DNA from: Actinidia chinensis
Taxonomy: Eukaryota; Streptophyta; Magnoliopsida; Ericales; Actinidiaceae
DNA length: 17,409 nt
Assembly (NCBI GenBank): GCA_009663005.1
Contig: CM018899.1
Location: 8,921,390-8,938,798, forward strand
Direction: 5' to 3'
The position numbers were made by a program, and so were the translations under genes. The number at the start of each line of letters is the position of its first letter. Position 1 is the first letter of the stretch. Shown here in pieces: positions 16,696-17,409 of this stretch. A model generated the notes under the pieces. The model was not told the origin of the DNA and searched no databases. It worked only from the letters and a program-made list of their open reading frames with translations.

Positions 16696-16953
16696 TTATG
16701 AATGATGAAATTATTGGTTATTAAGATTAAAAAAATAGTAAAAATTAGTTGAAATATATTTGTTACAACTTTTTATAAGTTCCAAAAAATTTAATAACAT
16801 ACACGTTTGTCCATACCGGAGACCTTATGAATGATGAAATTATTGGTTATTAAGATTAAAAAAATAGTAAAAATTAGTTGAAATATATATGGTACAATTT
16901 TTTATAAGTTTGAAAAAGTTTAATAACATGCACGTTTATCCATACCGGAGACC
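16696..16953. repeat. Tandem duplication, two units of 129 bp
   Basis: Unit 1 (16696-16824) and unit 2 (16825-16953) both start at ATGAATGATGAAATTATTGG (two bases in) and end CCATACCGGAGACC. By eye they differ by about eight substitutions and no indel. The first 65 bp are identical and the changes cluster in the second half. No function is evident. It may be a local duplication or the last two units of a satellite. Confidence 0.92.
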
Positions 16954-17409
16954 TAGTTTGGTATAAATTGTTTTTGATATTATTTTCAATTGCTTAATTT
17001 TCGGTTTAATTTTTCTATACTTTTTCTTAATTAGAGAAATATGAAAATTAAAAGAATTACACATAATTTTTACTCAAAAAAATAATTAATTTTGATATTA
17101 GTGGTTTTCAAGATTTTATTGTTACGTTTTTAATATCTCTAATCAAGACGAACCCAAAAAATTAACAAAAAATCATGATCGTGATAAAAACCTAAGCCTG
17201 ATATGACCCATTCTAGTCTCGTGCTATGCAATAATTTTTTATGAATGAGTTTAATGCGTTATAAACTTAAAATTTATGTAAGATTTTGCTCATAGTGTCT
17301 TGTCATGTCCTGTGTCGTGTCCCAAACCCCCCAAAAAGGGACCCGGCCCGGCTCGGTCTATCACTGTGCCTGTAACGTATCGTGCCAGAGTTTTATGTTA
17401 ACTTGTCAG
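16954..17409. other. AT-rich intergenic DNA with a GC-rich tail
   Basis: No gene seen. From about 17300 the composition changes to a GC-rich stretch with repeated words of the kind TGTCGTGTC, CCCGGCCCGGC and TATCGTGCC. Such words recall the subterminal repeats of plant hAT-type elements, but no terminus lies inside the window. Confidence 0.45.

Noticed and set aside
1..17409. tRNA, rRNA or other structured RNA genes, CRISPR arrays, bacterial operons
   Set aside because: No cloverleaf-like segment, rRNA core sequence, regular spacer array or ribosome-binding-site pattern was seen. Repeats present are LTRs, microsatellites and one tandem duplication.

Overview
The window looks like a plant nuclear, repeat-rich intergenic segment. 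The sequence is AT-rich, there is no long open reading frame on either strand, and almost everything recognisable is a decayed LTR retrotransposon of a type typical of plants: Ty3/gypsy chromoviruses, a Ty1/copia-type LTR and a short internally deleted gypsy element. I see no intact host gene, no tRNA or rRNA gene and no CRISPR array. Genus or species cannot be read from it.

Left to right: (1) Positions 1-7686 hold element A, a minus-strand Ty3/gypsy element. From right to left it has a long 5' LTR (5661-7686), a degenerate initiator-Met tRNA primer site, gag, protease, reverse transcriptase, RNase H, integrase and chromodomain-like remnants, a purine tract (533-546) and the start of the 3' LTR (1-532, cut by the window edge). 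Its domain order, chromodomain-type C terminus and roughly 2 kb LTR suggest the Tekay/Del lineage. (2) Positions 7687 to about 11431 hold element B, a second minus-strand copy of the same family. Its LTR stops exactly where element A begins, so A appears to have inserted into B's LTR. B is also cut off at its other end, near the start of reverse transcriptase. (3) Positions 11608-12059 hold a minus-strand Ty1/copia-type LTR with a TATA box and a conserved U5 block. (4) Positions 12460-14579 hold an unusual composite: an inverted 461-bp LTR with its purine tract on the minus strand, followed by a plus-strand element C with a truncated 5' LTR (interrupted by 44 T), primer site, gag remnant, almost no pol, and a full 3' LTR. 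The two outer LTRs form an inverted repeat of about 460 bp around a spacer of about 1.2 kb. (5) Positions 14580-17409 are AT-rich intergenic DNA with a clean 129-bp tandem duplication and a trinucleotide-rich patch.

Nothing here is likely to encode a working protein: every domain is broken by frameshifts and stops. The interest lies in the layout: nested insertion, an inverted LTR pair able to form a hairpin, catalytic residues lost in one copy but kept in another, and an unusually indel-rich divergence between copies beside a tandem repeat that has none. I did not find a credible new molecular system.
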